A DNA stretch of 64,000 bases from Sandaracinus amylolyticus (GTDB lineage Bacteria; Myxococcota_A; Polyangia; Polyangiales; Sandaracinaceae). Positions within the stretch are counted from its first letter, which is position 1. Every line of letters starts with the position of its first letter. The notes beneath the pieces are model-generated. The model was not told the origin of the DNA. It did no database searches and saw only the letters and a program-made list of their open reading frames with translations. The stretch spans positions 1,426,001 through 1,490,000 of the forward strand of contig NZ_CP011125.1 of NCBI RefSeq assembly GCF_000737325.1, given 5' to 3'. The position numbers were made by a program, and so were the translations under genes. Below are positions 49,993 to 59,070 of the stretch, one piece after another.

Positions 49993-51248
49993 CAGGCCAC
50001 CACCGTCGTGATCGGGGTGCGGCCCTGGGTGCCGAACGTGTCGAGCTCCAGGCCGAGCACCCGCGCGAGCGTGAGCAGCACGTCGTGGTAGTGCGCGCCG
50101 CCGAGATCGAGGAGGCGCCCGGTGCGCAGCACGTTCGTTCCGCCCGCGACGACGAGCGGCACCGAGCTGCGCGCGTGACCGAACGGCTGGAGGCCGAGCT
50201 CGTTCGTCCAGAACACGATCGTGTGATCGAGCACCGTGCCGTCGCCCTCGGGGATCGCATCGAGCCGCGCGCAGAGATGCGCGACCATCTCGCCGTGCCA
50301 GCGGTTGATCGCGAGCAGCTTGTCGTACGCGTTCACCGCGTTGCCGTGGGCGATCTCGTGGAAGTCCTCGTCGACTCCGGCCCACGCGTAGCGCCGGATG
50401 CTCCCCGACGGGCCGACCATCAGCGTCGCGACGCGCGTGAGATCGCACGCGAACGCGGCCGCGATCGTGTCGGCGTGGTGGCGCACCGCGTCGTTCATCG
50501 CGAACGTGCCGCCGCTCGGCGCGCCCGGCCCCGGCGGGAGCTCGCACGCGTCGACCATCACGGGCTCGGCGAGGCGACGCTCCTGCTCGCGCAGCGCGGT
50601 GAGGTGCGCGTCGAGCACGCGTCGCTCCGCCGGCGAGAGCGACGCCTCGAGCGCGGTGAACTCGCCGATCACGCCGTCGAGCACGCTGCGTCGCTGGGCG
50701 CGCAGGCGCTCGAGCACCGCGGGATCTCCGTTCGCGACGAGGAAGAGACGATCGAACGCGTGGCGCGGATCGACGACGGGTGGCACCGGGAGCGCGCCGG
50801 GCGCGTAGCTGATCACGCTCGCGGCGTTGCTGTCGGTGCCTGCCGCGAGCTCGAGCGAGGGGATCGCGGTCTCGCGCGACGAGCGCGCGGCGAGCAGCTG
50901 ATCGAGGCTCGGACCGGTGGGCACGAAGCTGTCGGGCGCGCCGGGCGCGCCGGTGAGGCACTCCGCGTGGCCGTGCTGGTGGTTGTGCGAGCCCTGCGCG
51001 CCGTGCATCACGAGCAGTCGATCGCGGAACGGCGCGAGCGGCGCGAGCACCGGCGAGAGCACGAAGTCGCGCTCGCCGCCCGTCGGGAGCCACTGGTCGG
51101 GGTGCTGCCCGTTGGGCGTGTAGATGCACACGAAGCGCAGCGGCGAGGTCGTCGGCTGCGCGCGCGTGAGCAGGCTCGGTAGCATCGGGAGGCTGATCGC
51201 GGCGCCCGCGACACCCGTGGCGAAGACGCGCCGTCCCATTCTCCTCAT
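49992..51248 (-). CDS. DUF1552 protein (secreted, sulfatase-like context)
   Basis: 418 residues. Starts MRRMGRRVFATGVAGAAISLPML, a Tat-like signal (RR before a hydrophobic stretch). Family parts seen: RFVCIYTPNGQHPDQWLPTG, HGAQGSHNHQHGHAECLTG, SLDQLLAAR, TLMVGPSGSIRRYAW and VFWTNELGLQPFGHARSSVP. DUF1552 proteins accompany DUF1592/1588/1585 proteins in planctomycetes and myxobacteria; their biochemistry is unknown. The ATG overlaps the upstream stop by 1 nt. Confidence 0.93.
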   Translation of the reverse strand: MRRMGRRVFATGVAGAAISLPMLPSLLTRAQPTTSPLRFVCIYTPNGQHPDQWLPTGGERDFVLSPVLAPLAPFRDRLLVMHGAQGSHNHQHGHAECLTGAPGAPDSFVPTGPSLDQLLAARSSRETAIPSLELAAGTDSNAASVISYAPGALPVPPVVDPRHAFDRLFLVANGDPAVLERLRAQRRSVLDGVIGEFTALEASLSPAERRVLDAHLTALREQERRLAEPVMVDACELPPGPGAPSGGTFAMNDAVRHHADTIAAAFACDLTRVATLMVGPSGSIRRYAWAGVDEDFHEIAHGNAVNAYDKLLAINRWHGEMVAHLCARLDAIPEGDGTVLDHTIVFWTNELGLQPFGHARSSVPLVVAGGTNVLRTGRLLDLGGAHYHDVLLTLARVLGLELDTFGTQGRTPITTVVA

Positions 51249-53293
51249 CACTCGCCCTCCGTGATCGGCTCGACGCGGTGCGTGAACGCGTAGGTGCGCG
51301 TCAGCGCGACCATCGCGTCGATCGCGCTCGTGCGCAGCGCCTCGCGCACCGCGGTGATCGTCTCCGCGTCGCCGTCCTCCTCGAGGCGACCGAGCCCGAA
51401 GCGCGTCCACTGTCGCGCGAAGCACTCGGCCGCGAGATCCGACGAGGCGATCGCCTCCGCGAGCGCGCGCGTGCCCTCGATCGACCCGTCCTCGACCGAC
51501 AGCGCGGGCAGCCCGCCGCGCGCGTCGATCGGCCTGCCCGCTTCGGTGGTGCGGTGGCGGCCGATCGCGTCGAAGTCCTCCATCGCGAAGCCGACGGGAT
51601 CGATCAGGCGATGGCAGTACGAGCAGCTCGCGTCGCTCGAGTGGCGCGACCAGCGCTCGCGCGTGGTCGCGGTCGGATCGAACACCGGCGGCACGATGTC
51701 GAGCTCGGCGGGCGGCGGGGGCAGGTGCTGGCACAGCAGGCGCTCGACCACGAACACGCCGCGGTGCACCGGCGACGTCTCGGAGGGCTTCGCGTGCACC
51801 GCCATCAGCGCGGGCAGCGTGAGCATCCCGGCGCGCGTCTCGGGCAGCGCGACCTCGGCGCCGTCGTCGGCGCTCTCGATGCCGTAGATCGCGGCGACCT
51901 GCGCGCTCGGCCACGCGCGCCGCGCGGTGTAGAGCGCGTCGAGCCCCGCGCGCTCCCGGAACACCATCTCGACGACGAAGCGCGACGCGTCCTCGCGCAG
52001 CGCGCGCCGCAGATCGTCGTTCCACTCGGGGAAGAGCGTGGGATCGCGGTTCACCTCGGGCAGTCGATCGAGCCCGAGCCACTGCTCGAAGAAGCGCACC
52101 ACCGTCGCCTCCGCGCACGCGGATCCGAAGAGCCTCGTCGCATGCGACGCGAGCACCTCGGGATCGCGAAGCGCACCGCGCGCGGCATCGGCGCGCAGCA
52201 TCGCGTCGGGCGGCGACTCGCACGCGAGGTACGAGAGGCGCGACGCGAGCTCCCAGTCGTCGAGCGCGTGGTGCCCCTCGCGATCGGGCACCGGCTCGCC
52301 GATCTCGACGAGATAGAGGTGGCGCGGGCTCTCGATGATCGCTTCGACGATCATCCGGAAGCCGTCGCGGAACGATCCCGCTCCGTCGTAGAGCGCGAGC
52401 AGGCGCGCGCGATCCTCGGCGCGCAGCGGGCGGCGCCACGCGAGCGGCGCGATCGTGTCGACGAACGCCTCGGCGCACGCGCGTCGCTCGGTGGTGCGCG
52501 CCGCGCCGGGATCGAGCGGGCCCTCGACGCTCGCGCCGTCGACGTACATCACGCCCGACACGAGACCCGTGACGCGCAGCTCGAGGATCGCGGTGCCGCC
52601 CGGGTGCTCGAGCTCGACGGTCTGCGCCGGCGACGAGGGACCGATCGACCACGTGGTGATCGCGCGCCCGTCGACGCTCACCACGATGTCGACCGCGACC
52701 CGCGGCTCGAGCTCGGCGGTCAAGCGATATCGCCCCGCGCTCGGGAACGCGTGGCTCACCGTGATCACGGCCTCCTCGGGGTACTGCAGGTAGACGCGAC
52801 CGCTCGTCTCGGTGTGCACGGCCCACGTCGGCGAGAGCGCCATGCCGCCGCCGGGGTAGCGCGTGGTCGCGCTCGCGGCAGCGGGCGGGAGGATCTCGGC
52901 GGAGCACGCCGGAACGCGCGACGAGAGCGCGCCGTTCTCGATCATCGACTCCGCGATCGCGCGACCGAGCGCGCCGAACGCCTCGACGTGCACCGCGCTG
53001 GCGGTCTGCGACTGCGCGATGCGATCGAACACGAAGTCGCGCCGATCGGGCGGCACGCGATCGAGCGCGTCGGTCTCCACGCCGAACACGGTCGCGATCG
53101 AGCTGCGCAGCTCGTGCACCGAGAGCCGCCGCACCGACGCGACCGCAGCATGGCCGGGATCCGTCGGATCGGTCGGATGGGTCGGCTGGCGGGGGCCGTG
53201 GCCGCTGGGCCCTGCTGGGCCGTCGAGCAGACCGCCTCGGCACGCGCCGAGCGCGAGCAGGAGCGCGAGGAGCGAGAGAGCACGCGGCGTCAT
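51248..53293 (-). CDS. DUF1587/1592/1588/1585 multidomain lipoprotein
   Basis: 681 residues. Signal SLLALLLALGACRG with lipobox. Order: DUF1587-like VRRLSVHELRSSIATVFGV, a carbohydrate-binding-like beta domain (about 135-260), DUF1592-like body (LASRLSYLACESPPD, RFFEQWLGLDRLPEVNRD), DUF1588 TSPVHRGVFVVERLLCQHLPPPP-type segment, and a C-terminal DUF1585. In between is CSYCHRLIDPVGFAMEDFD, a CxxCH haem-binding signature. Such proteins are thought to act on polymers outside the cell in planctomycetes; this is not established here. It leads the three-gene coupled operon. Confidence 0.93.
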   Translation of the reverse strand: MTPRALSLLALLLALGACRGGLLDGPAGPSGHGPRQPTHPTDPTDPGHAAVASVRRLSVHELRSSIATVFGVETDALDRVPPDRRDFVFDRIAQSQTASAVHVEAFGALGRAIAESMIENGALSSRVPACSAEILPPAAASATTRYPGGGMALSPTWAVHTETSGRVYLQYPEEAVITVSHAFPSAGRYRLTAELEPRVAVDIVVSVDGRAITTWSIGPSSPAQTVELEHPGGTAILELRVTGLVSGVMYVDGASVEGPLDPGAARTTERRACAEAFVDTIAPLAWRRPLRAEDRARLLALYDGAGSFRDGFRMIVEAIIESPRHLYLVEIGEPVPDREGHHALDDWELASRLSYLACESPPDAMLRADAARGALRDPEVLASHATRLFGSACAEATVVRFFEQWLGLDRLPEVNRDPTLFPEWNDDLRRALREDASRFVVEMVFRERAGLDALYTARRAWPSAQVAAIYGIESADDGAEVALPETRAGMLTLPALMAVHAKPSETSPVHRGVFVVERLLCQHLPPPPAELDIVPPVFDPTATTRERWSRHSSDASCSYCHRLIDPVGFAMEDFDAIGRHRTTEAGRPIDARGGLPALSVEDGSIEGTRALAEAIASSDLAAECFARQWTRFGLGRLEEDGDAETITAVREALRTSAIDAMVALTRTYAFTHRVEPITEGE

Positions 53294-53424
53294 GCGCGGT
53301 GCGCAGTGCAGCGCGTGTACCGCCGCGAAATGCGCGAATTCGCCGGTGATTCAGGCGTCGCGTGGCGGGGTCGGGCCGCCATGTCGGCGGGATCCGACAC
53401 TCGCGCGGGGCGCGCTCTGCAGCG

Positions 53425-53430
53425 TAGGAT
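53425..53430 (+). promoter_or_regulatory. -10 hexamer TAGGAT of the FHA/sigma-54 activator gene
   Basis: TAGGAT is 9 nt before ATG 53440. Confidence 0.45.
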
Positions 53431-53439
53431 CGAGCCTCG

Positions 53440-54783
53440 ATGAGCGATGGCAAGACCGTCCCCACGCGACGCACCGGAGTGCCGGTGCGCGCGGTGCGCG
53501 TCACCGTGGTGACGGGGCCCGACGCGGGTCGTGCGTGCGAGTCGCACGACGAGCCGATCACGGTGGGCACCGCCGACGGCAACTCGCTCGTGCTCTCGGA
53601 TCGCGCGGTGTCGCGGTACCACCTCGAGCTGCGCGGGCGCGGCGATCGGATCCTGCTCACCGATCTCGCGACGACCAACGGCACGAGCGTCGGCGGTGCG
53701 CTGGTCGAGGACGCGTCGGTCGCGCTCGCGAGCGGCACGACGGTGCGGCTCGGGCAGACCGAGCTGCGCGTCGACGGCGGCGAGGTCGTGCTCGTCGACG
53801 TGCCGGGGAACGACGGCGCGGCCGGGATCGTCGGGCGCACCGTGGTGATGCGGCGCCTGCTCGATCGCATCGCCGGCCTCGCGACGAAGGACGCGCCGGT
53901 GCTGCTGCTCGGCGAGTCGGGCACCGGCAAGGAGCTGCTCGCGCGCGCGCTGCACGAGGGGATCGCGAGCGAGCCCGGCACGCGGCGCGATCGTCCGTTC
54001 GTCACCGTCGACTGCGGCGCGGTGCCCCCTTCGCTCTTCGCGTCGGAGCTCTTCGGGCACGAGCGCGGCGCGTTCACCGGCGCCGATCGCGCCTATCCGG
54101 GCGCGCTCGAGCGCGCCGACGGAGGCACGCTCTTCCTCGACGAGATCGGCGAGCTGCCGGCGGAGCTGCAGGCGTCGCTGCTCGGCGTGCTCGAGCGCCG
54201 TCGGGTGCGTCGCGTGGGCGGTCGCGACGAGCGCGCGATCGACGTGCGCCTCGTCTCGGCGACCCATCGTGATCTGCGCGCGGACGTGAACGCGGGGCGG
54301 TTCCGGCTCGATCTCTATTACCGCATCGGCGTGGTCACGGTGCGCGTGCCGCCGCTGCGCGAGCGGGTCGAGGACGTGCCGCTGCTCGTCGAGCGATTCC
54401 TGCGCGCGAGCGGGTACGAGGGCGAGGTGTCGGCGCTCTTCTCGCCCGCGGTGATGCGCGAGCTGCGCGCCCATCGATGGCCGGGCAACGTGCGCGAGCT
54501 ACGCAACGTGGTGACCGCCGCGCTCGCGGTGGGCGAGACGCCCGAGCTCGTCGCGGGCGAGCGCAGCGAGGAGGCGGCGGGGAGCGACGACGACGTGATC
54601 GGTCGTGTGCTCGGGCTGCCCTACAAGGAAGCGCGCAAGCGCTTGGTCGACGCGTTCGAGGTGCGCTACGTGCGCGCGCTGCTCGAGAAGACGGGCGGCA
54701 ACGTGCGCGCGGCGGCGCGCGAGGGCGAGATGGATCGCTCGTACCTGAACGATCTGATCAAGCGCCACGGCATTCGCGAATGA
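53440..54783 (+). CDS. Sigma-54-dependent activator with N-terminal FHA domain
   Basis: 447 residues. FHA domain (about 20-115): [20 protein letters not shown] and TTNGTSVGG bind phosphothreonine. The AAA+ core has Walker A GESGTGKE (Lys 164), the sigma-54 contact loop GAFTGAD (210-216), Walker [13 protein letters not shown] and the Arg-finger region. A Fis-type helix-turn-helix ends the protein ([27 protein letters not shown]). Phosphorylation by a Ser/Thr kinase probably controls it, and one is encoded 0.7 kb downstream on the other strand. Confidence 0.95.
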   Translation: MSDGKTVPTRRTGVPVRAVRVTVVTGPDAGRACESHDEPITVGTADGNSLVLSDRAVSRYHLELRGRGDRILLTDLATTNGTSVGGALVEDASVALASGTTVRLGQTELRVDGGEVVLVDVPGNDGAAGIVGRTVVMRRLLDRIAGLATKDAPVLLLGESGTGKELLARALHEGIASEPGTRRDRPFVTVDCGAVPPSLFASELFGHERGAFTGADRAYPGALERADGGTLFLDEIGELPAELQASLLGVLERRRVRRVGGRDERAIDVRLVSATHRDLRADVNAGRFRLDLYYRIGVVTVRVPPLRERVEDVPLLVERFLRASGYEGEVSALFSPAVMRELRAHRWPGNVRELRNVVTAALAVGETPELVAGERSEEAAGSDDDVIGRVLGLPYKEARKRLVDAFEVRYVRALLEKTGGNVRAAAREGEMDRSYLNDLIKRHGIRE

Positions 54784-55476
54784 TCAGAACCGAACGGCGA
54801 CGCCGGTGCCGGTGATCGCGACGCGCGCTTCGGCTCCGGTGCGGAGCCACGCGAGATCGAGCACGACGAGCAGCGCGCCGAGCGCGGTGACGCCGATCGA
54901 CGTGTACGCGAGGCCGGCCATGAGCAGCCCCTCGTCGCGCGTGGCGACCGTCGGCTGCGCGACGTAGGCCGCTTCGAGATCGCTCGTGCGGATGCTGAAG
55001 CCGATGATTCCCGCGGCCCCGAGCACCGCGAGCGCGCCGCCGGTCCACGTGAGCCATCCCGGCGCCAGCGTGGGCTCGGGCTCGCGCGGAGGTGGCAGCG
55101 GAGGCACGGGTGGCGGCACGCGCGCCGCGACGATCCGCGCGCGCAGCGCATCGGCCTGCGAGCGCGCCCGGGCGCGCGCCGCCTCGTCGAGCTGCGTGCT
55201 GATCGCAGCGGCCTCGTACTCCTGGAGCGCTTCCTCGGGCCGACCCAGGCGCTCGAGGCAGACCGCGATGTTGAAGCGGACCGCGTCGTGCGGCGCGAGC
55301 TCGAACGCGCGGCGGAACAGCGTGAGCGCGCGCGCGTCGTCCTCCTCGATGAACGCGGCTTCACCCGCGCGGAACGCCTCGCGCGCCGCGGCGCGTGTCG
55401 CTTCGTCGTCCTGCGCGAGCGCGGGCATCGCGACGAGCACGACGAAGAGCGCGAGGATCGCGGCGAGCGAGCGCAT
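54784..55476 (-). CDS. TPR protein with signal peptide and membrane helices
   Basis: 230 residues. Signal MRSLAAILALFVVLVAMPALAQ. A pair of TPR-like helices (AREAFRAGEAAFIEEDDARALTLFRRAFELAP, VRFNIAVCLERLGRPEEALQEYEAA) is followed by a Pro-rich linker and two hydrophobic helices (LTWTGGALAVLGAAGIIGFSI, GLAYTSIGVTALGALLVVLDLAWL). This layout is very common beside myxobacterial kinases. ATG follows the kinase stop without a gap (TGAATG); the stop codon directly abuts the convergent activator gene. Confidence 0.9.
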   Translation of the reverse strand: MRSLAAILALFVVLVAMPALAQDDEATRAAAREAFRAGEAAFIEEDDARALTLFRRAFELAPHDAVRFNIAVCLERLGRPEEALQEYEAAAISTQLDEAARARARSQADALRARIVAARVPPPVPPLPPPREPEPTLAPGWLTWTGGALAVLGAAGIIGFSIRTSDLEAAYVAQPTVATRDEGLLMAGLAYTSIGVTALGALLVVLDLAWLRTGAEARVAITGTGVAVRF

Positions 55477-56865
55477 TCAGTACGGATTGCCGAGCAGCTG
55501 CTCGGCGCGACCCGACGCGGCGCGCGGCGGAGTCGGAGCCGTGGTGACGGGCGGCGTCGCCGCGCTCTCGGTCTCGCGCTCGCGCGAGGATCGTGCGCTG
55601 CGTGCGCGCCGCGCGCGCGGCGGCTCGGGCGCGACCGGCGCGGGCTCCGCGATCGCCGGCGGCGCTTCGATCAGCGGCGGCGCCTGCGGAGGAGCGGGCG
55701 CGATCACCGGCGCGGCCTCGACCACCGGCGGGCTCGTCGCGGGCGTGTCTCCGTACGCCGCGGACGAGAGCGCGGCCCACGCGGCGATCCCGCCCGCGCC
55801 GAGGACGACGAGCGCCGCCGCGACGAGCCCCACGCTCGCGCGACGCGGCGTCGCGACCGGCGCATCGACGATCGGCGGGCTCGCGAGCACCTTCGCGAGC
55901 GCGTCCTCGTCGCGCGCCTTCTCGTCCGCGAACGATGCGGACATCCACGACGCGATCGCCGCCGCGCGCCATCGATCGGGCGCGTCGAGCGCGCGCACGA
56001 TCTCCGCGGCCGACGCAGGACGCAGATCCATGTCGCGCTCGAGGCACGCCATCACTTGATCGGCCACCGCGTCGGGCACGTCGGGCGCGACGGCACGCAG
56101 ATCGGGGATCGTCGCGTGCATCACGTTCCACATCGTCGTGGCGTCGGTGTCGGCGCGGAAGAGACGACGCCCCGTGAGCGCCTCCCAGGCCATCACGCCG
56201 AGCGCCCAGAGATCGGTGCGGCGGTCGATCGTTCTCTCGCGATGGATCTGCTCCGGCGCGAGGTACGCCATCTTTCCCTTCACCTCGCCGGTGCGCGTCG
56301 ACGTGAGCCGCCCGCGCGCCTCGGCGATGCCGAAGTCGACGACCTTGATCTGCCCGTCGAACCCGAGGTGCACGTTCTGCGGGCTCACGTCGCGGTGCAC
56401 CACGCCGAGCGGCTCTCCGTCCGCGCTCTTCGCCTCGTGCGCGGCGTGCAGCCCTTCCGCGACCGCGACGATCACCGCGATCACGAGCTCGCGCGGGACG
56501 TCTTCGCGACGCTCTTCGCAGCGCTGGAGCACGCTCGCGAACGAGCGTCCGCGCAGGTACTCCATGACCATGAAGGGCATGCCGTCGTGCTCGCCGACGT
56601 CGAACACCTGGACGACGTTCGCGTGCTGGATGCGCGCCGCGATGCGCAGCTCGTCGCGGAACATGTCGACGAAGCGATCCTCGCGCGCGAGGTGCGGGAG
56701 CAGCAGCTTGAGCGCGAGCAGCTTGTCGAACCCGTGGAGGTCGCGGCGGCGCGCGGCGTACACCATCGCCATGCCGCCCTGCGCGACCTCCGCGACGAGC
56801 TCGTAGCGATCGACGCGCGCGGGTGGGCGAGGCAGATCGGGGGTTCGCCGCTCCGGCGCGAGCAT
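55477..56865 (-). CDS. Serine/threonine protein kinase, PknB-like, membrane-anchored
   Basis: 462 residues from ATG 56865; TTG 56901 is also in frame. Kinase domain about 20-290: Gly loop VAQGGMAMVY, Lys 53, catalytic VVHRDVSPQN (Asp 159), DFGIAEARG (Asp 177) and GKMAYLAPEQ. One transmembrane helix (VGLVAAALVVLGAGGIAAWAAL, about 340) and a Pro/Ala-rich extracytoplasmic tail. Phosphorylates Ser/Thr on partner proteins; the FHA activator nearby is a natural candidate. Forms an operon with the TPR gene. Confidence 0.95.
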   Translation of the reverse strand: MLAPERRTPDLPRPPARVDRYELVAEVAQGGMAMVYAARRRDLHGFDKLLALKLLLPHLAREDRFVDMFRDELRIAARIQHANVVQVFDVGEHDGMPFMVMEYLRGRSFASVLQRCEERREDVPRELVIAVIVAVAEGLHAAHEAKSADGEPLGVVHRDVSPQNVHLGFDGQIKVVDFGIAEARGRLTSTRTGEVKGKMAYLAPEQIHRERTIDRRTDLWALGVMAWEALTGRRLFRADTDATTMWNVMHATIPDLRAVAPDVPDAVADQVMACLERDMDLRPASAAEIVRALDAPDRWRAAAIASWMSASFADEKARDEDALAKVLASPPIVDAPVATPRRASVGLVAAALVVLGAGGIAAWAALSSAAYGDTPATSPPVVEAAPVIAPAPPQAPPLIEAPPAIAEPAPVAPEPPRARRARSARSSRERETESAATPPVTTAPTPPRAASGRAEQLLGNPY

Positions 56866-56920
56866 CCGCTCACGATGCCACGCGCGCGCGACGCGCTCCA
56901 AGCCCCGCGCCCGCGCGTCG

Positions 56921-56926
56921 TATGAT
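56921..56926 (+). promoter_or_regulatory. -10 hexamer TATGAT of the 432-aa lipoprotein gene
   Basis: TATGAT is 7 nt before GTG 56934. The ATG inside the hexamer itself is in frame but cannot be the start if this promoter is used. Confidence 0.6.
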
Positions 56927-56933
56927 TCCGCTC

Positions 56934-58232
56934 GTGCGCGCCGCGCTCGTGCTGATCTCCGCCTCGACCCTCGCGGGATGCTGGTCGTTCGATCCCGCGC
57001 TGCTCGCGCGCGATGCCGGCGCGCCCGACGCGCGCACCGGAGGCACCTGCGACGTCGAGCTGCGGGAAGGCGACATCGTGATCGCCGAGCCGCCGCTGAC
57101 GTCGGTGCCGGCGCTCGGCGCGATCGAGAACGATCCGACGTGGCGCAGCTGCGTCCGCCGCCTCACCGCGCTCGAGGGCGATTCGACCGCGTCGCCCTCG
57201 CATCGCGCCCTCGAGAACGCCGATCGCACGCTGCTGATGGTGCAGACCGACGGCTACGAGTGGATCGTGTACGAGGCGGACACGCTCGAGCGCGTCGGAG
57301 GATCCGGGCTCTACACGGTCGACGAGCCGTACTGGCACCCGACGCAGCCGAACGTGGTGCGCCACCTCGACGGCTTCGTGCTGCGCGATCGCGACGTGCT
57401 GCGCGAGATCACCACCGACGTGTGGGACTTCACGAGCGCGCTGCGCGCCGCGTTCCCCGACGCCGCGTCGGTGCGTCCTTCCTACGGCGCGCTCGGTCGC
57501 GTCGCGTCCGCGGATCTCTCGCGCTGGGCGATCGAGGTGCTCGACGCCAGCGAGGCGCGCCTCGGCTTCGCGGTGATCGACGCGGGCTCGCAGTCGGTCC
57601 TCGGCACGTTCCCCGACACTTCGGGCGCGCGGGTCGCGCTCGCGCTGAGCCCGAGCGGCGCGCACGCGGTGCGCCTCGACTGCGACGGAGCGAGCACCGT
57701 GCATCGCGCGGACGACGCGACCCTCGTGCGCACCTTCGCGACGTTCGAGGACTGCCCGCAGGACTGGGACTTCGCGCACCTGCACGACGGCCGCGAGGCG
57801 ATCCTCTACGCGACCCTCGACTGGCTGCGCGCGCAGGCGCTCGCGGACGGCGAGGAGATCGACGTGCTCGATCTGACGTGGGACGACGGCGAGAAGTCGA
57901 TCGGCGTGCGCGTGTCGGGCACCGGCCACGCGCGACCGGGGTGGGCCGCGATCTCGGTGTTCCGCTGCCAGACCGACTGGCGCAGCGCGGACTGCGCGAC
58001 CGGCACGCGCGCGCACCAGGATCGCGTGGTGCTCATGGAGCTGCTGCCCGAGCGCGGCGAGCGACGCGTGCTCAACCTCGCGTGGCACCGCGCGACCGTG
58101 GACGGCTCGCAGAGCGTGCCGGTGCCGAGCGCGACGCGCGCGCTCGATCGCGTGCACTTCGTGTCGAGCGGCGGCGCGAGCGGATCGGCCGTCGATCTCT
58201 ACGAGATCCGCGTGCCGCCGGGCGCGCTGTAG
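56934..58232 (+). CDS. Lipoprotein with propeller-like body, unknown function
   Basis: 432 residues from GTG 56934. Lipoprotein signal VRAALVLISASTLAGCWSF. The body resembles a WD/TolB-type propeller: LMVQTDGYEWIVYEADTLERV, VASADLSRWAIEVLDASEA, VALALSPSGAHAVRLDCDG and AILYATLDWLRA. Cys pairs (CDVELREG to CVRRL, CDGAS to CPQDW, CQTDW to CATGT) suggest disulfides. No enzymatic motifs. It is followed 23 nt later by a spermidine-synthase-like gene on the same strand. Confidence 0.85.
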   Translation: MRAALVLISASTLAGCWSFDPALLARDAGAPDARTGGTCDVELREGDIVIAEPPLTSVPALGAIENDPTWRSCVRRLTALEGDSTASPSHRALENADRTLLMVQTDGYEWIVYEADTLERVGGSGLYTVDEPYWHPTQPNVVRHLDGFVLRDRDVLREITTDVWDFTSALRAAFPDAASVRPSYGALGRVASADLSRWAIEVLDASEARLGFAVIDAGSQSVLGTFPDTSGARVALALSPSGAHAVRLDCDGASTVHRADDATLVRTFATFEDCPQDWDFAHLHDGREAILYATLDWLRAQALADGEEIDVLDLTWDDGEKSIGVRVSGTGHARPGWAAISVFRCQTDWRSADCATGTRAHQDRVVLMELLPERGERRVLNLAWHRATVDGSQSVPVPSATRALDRVHFVSSGGASGSAVDLYEIRVPPGAL

Positions 58233-58255
58233 AGGTTCGTGGTAGGCGCGCGTCG

Positions 58256-58966
58256 ATGTTGCCCTGGGAACGGCTCGGAGAGGCGATCGCGCCCGACGGA
58301 GTGCGCCTCGAGCTGCGCCGGCGCGGGCACGAGTACCGCATCTGGGCGGGCGGCGTGGAGCTCATGTCGAACGAAGACGAGCCCTCGTCGCGCTCGCTCG
58401 CGGACCTCGGGTGTGCGCACCTCGAGGGCGGCTCGCCGCGCGTGCTGGTCGGCGGGCTCGGCATGGGGTTCACGCTGCGCGCGGCGCTCGATCGCGTCGG
58501 GCCTCGCGGCGTGGTCGAGATCGCCGAGCTGGTGCCCGAGGTCGTGACGTGGAACGAGGGGCCGCTCGGCGCCCTCGCCGATCATCCGCTGCGCGACGCG
58601 CGCACCGAGCTGCACGTGGGCGACGTCCGTGCGCGCATCGCGAGCGGGACGGAGCGCTACGATGCGATCCTCCTCGACGTCGACAACGGGCCGATCCGCG
58701 TCGCGCACGAGAGCAACGACGCGCTCTACTCGGGGCGCGGCATCGACGCCGCGTGGAGCGCGCTGCGGCCCGGGGGCGTGCTCGGCGTGTGGTCGCTCGC
58801 CGATCACGCGGGCTTCACCGCGCGGCTCCAGCGCCGCGGCTTCGAGGTGCACGTCCACCGCGTGTTCGGCTCGCGCAAAGGACGCGGGCGCGAGCACGTG
58901 ATCTGGATCGCGCGCCGTCCGCTCGCCCAACGTCCGTCCTCCGCGAGAAAACACACGCGCTCGTGA
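58256..58966 (+). CDS. Spermidine/spermine synthase-like protein
   Basis: 236 residues, shorter than polyamine aminopropyltransferases (about 280). The Rossmann core is clear: VLVGGLGMGFTLRAAL (glycine-rich loop), VEIAELVPEVVTWN, ELHVGDVRARI and YDAILLDVDNGP; the last carries the Asp near the substrate site. The N-terminal beta hairpin domain is short. Many such proteins are spermine-synthase-fold methyltransferase-like enzymes rather than true polyamine synthases, so the substrate is open. Confidence 0.85.
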   Translation: MLPWERLGEAIAPDGVRLELRRRGHEYRIWAGGVELMSNEDEPSSRSLADLGCAHLEGGSPRVLVGGLGMGFTLRAALDRVGPRGVVEIAELVPEVVTWNEGPLGALADHPLRDARTELHVGDVRARIASGTERYDAILLDVDNGPIRVAHESNDALYSGRGIDAAWSALRPGGVLGVWSLADHAGFTARLQRRGFEVHVHRVFGSRKGRGREHVIWIARRPLAQRPSSARKHTRS

Positions 58967-59070
58967 CGGGCCCGCGCCGCGCTCGCCAATCGGGACGGGC
59001 GACCGCGCGCGCAGCTCCCCCCCATCACGCGCGCGTGGCGCCCTGCTGTCTCTCGAGCGCAGGAGCATCG

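Noticed and set aside
45878-50260. 1460-residue minus-strand open frame
   Set aside because: It runs across three real genes in another frame and is mostly Arg/Ala/Ser, so it is a GC artefact.
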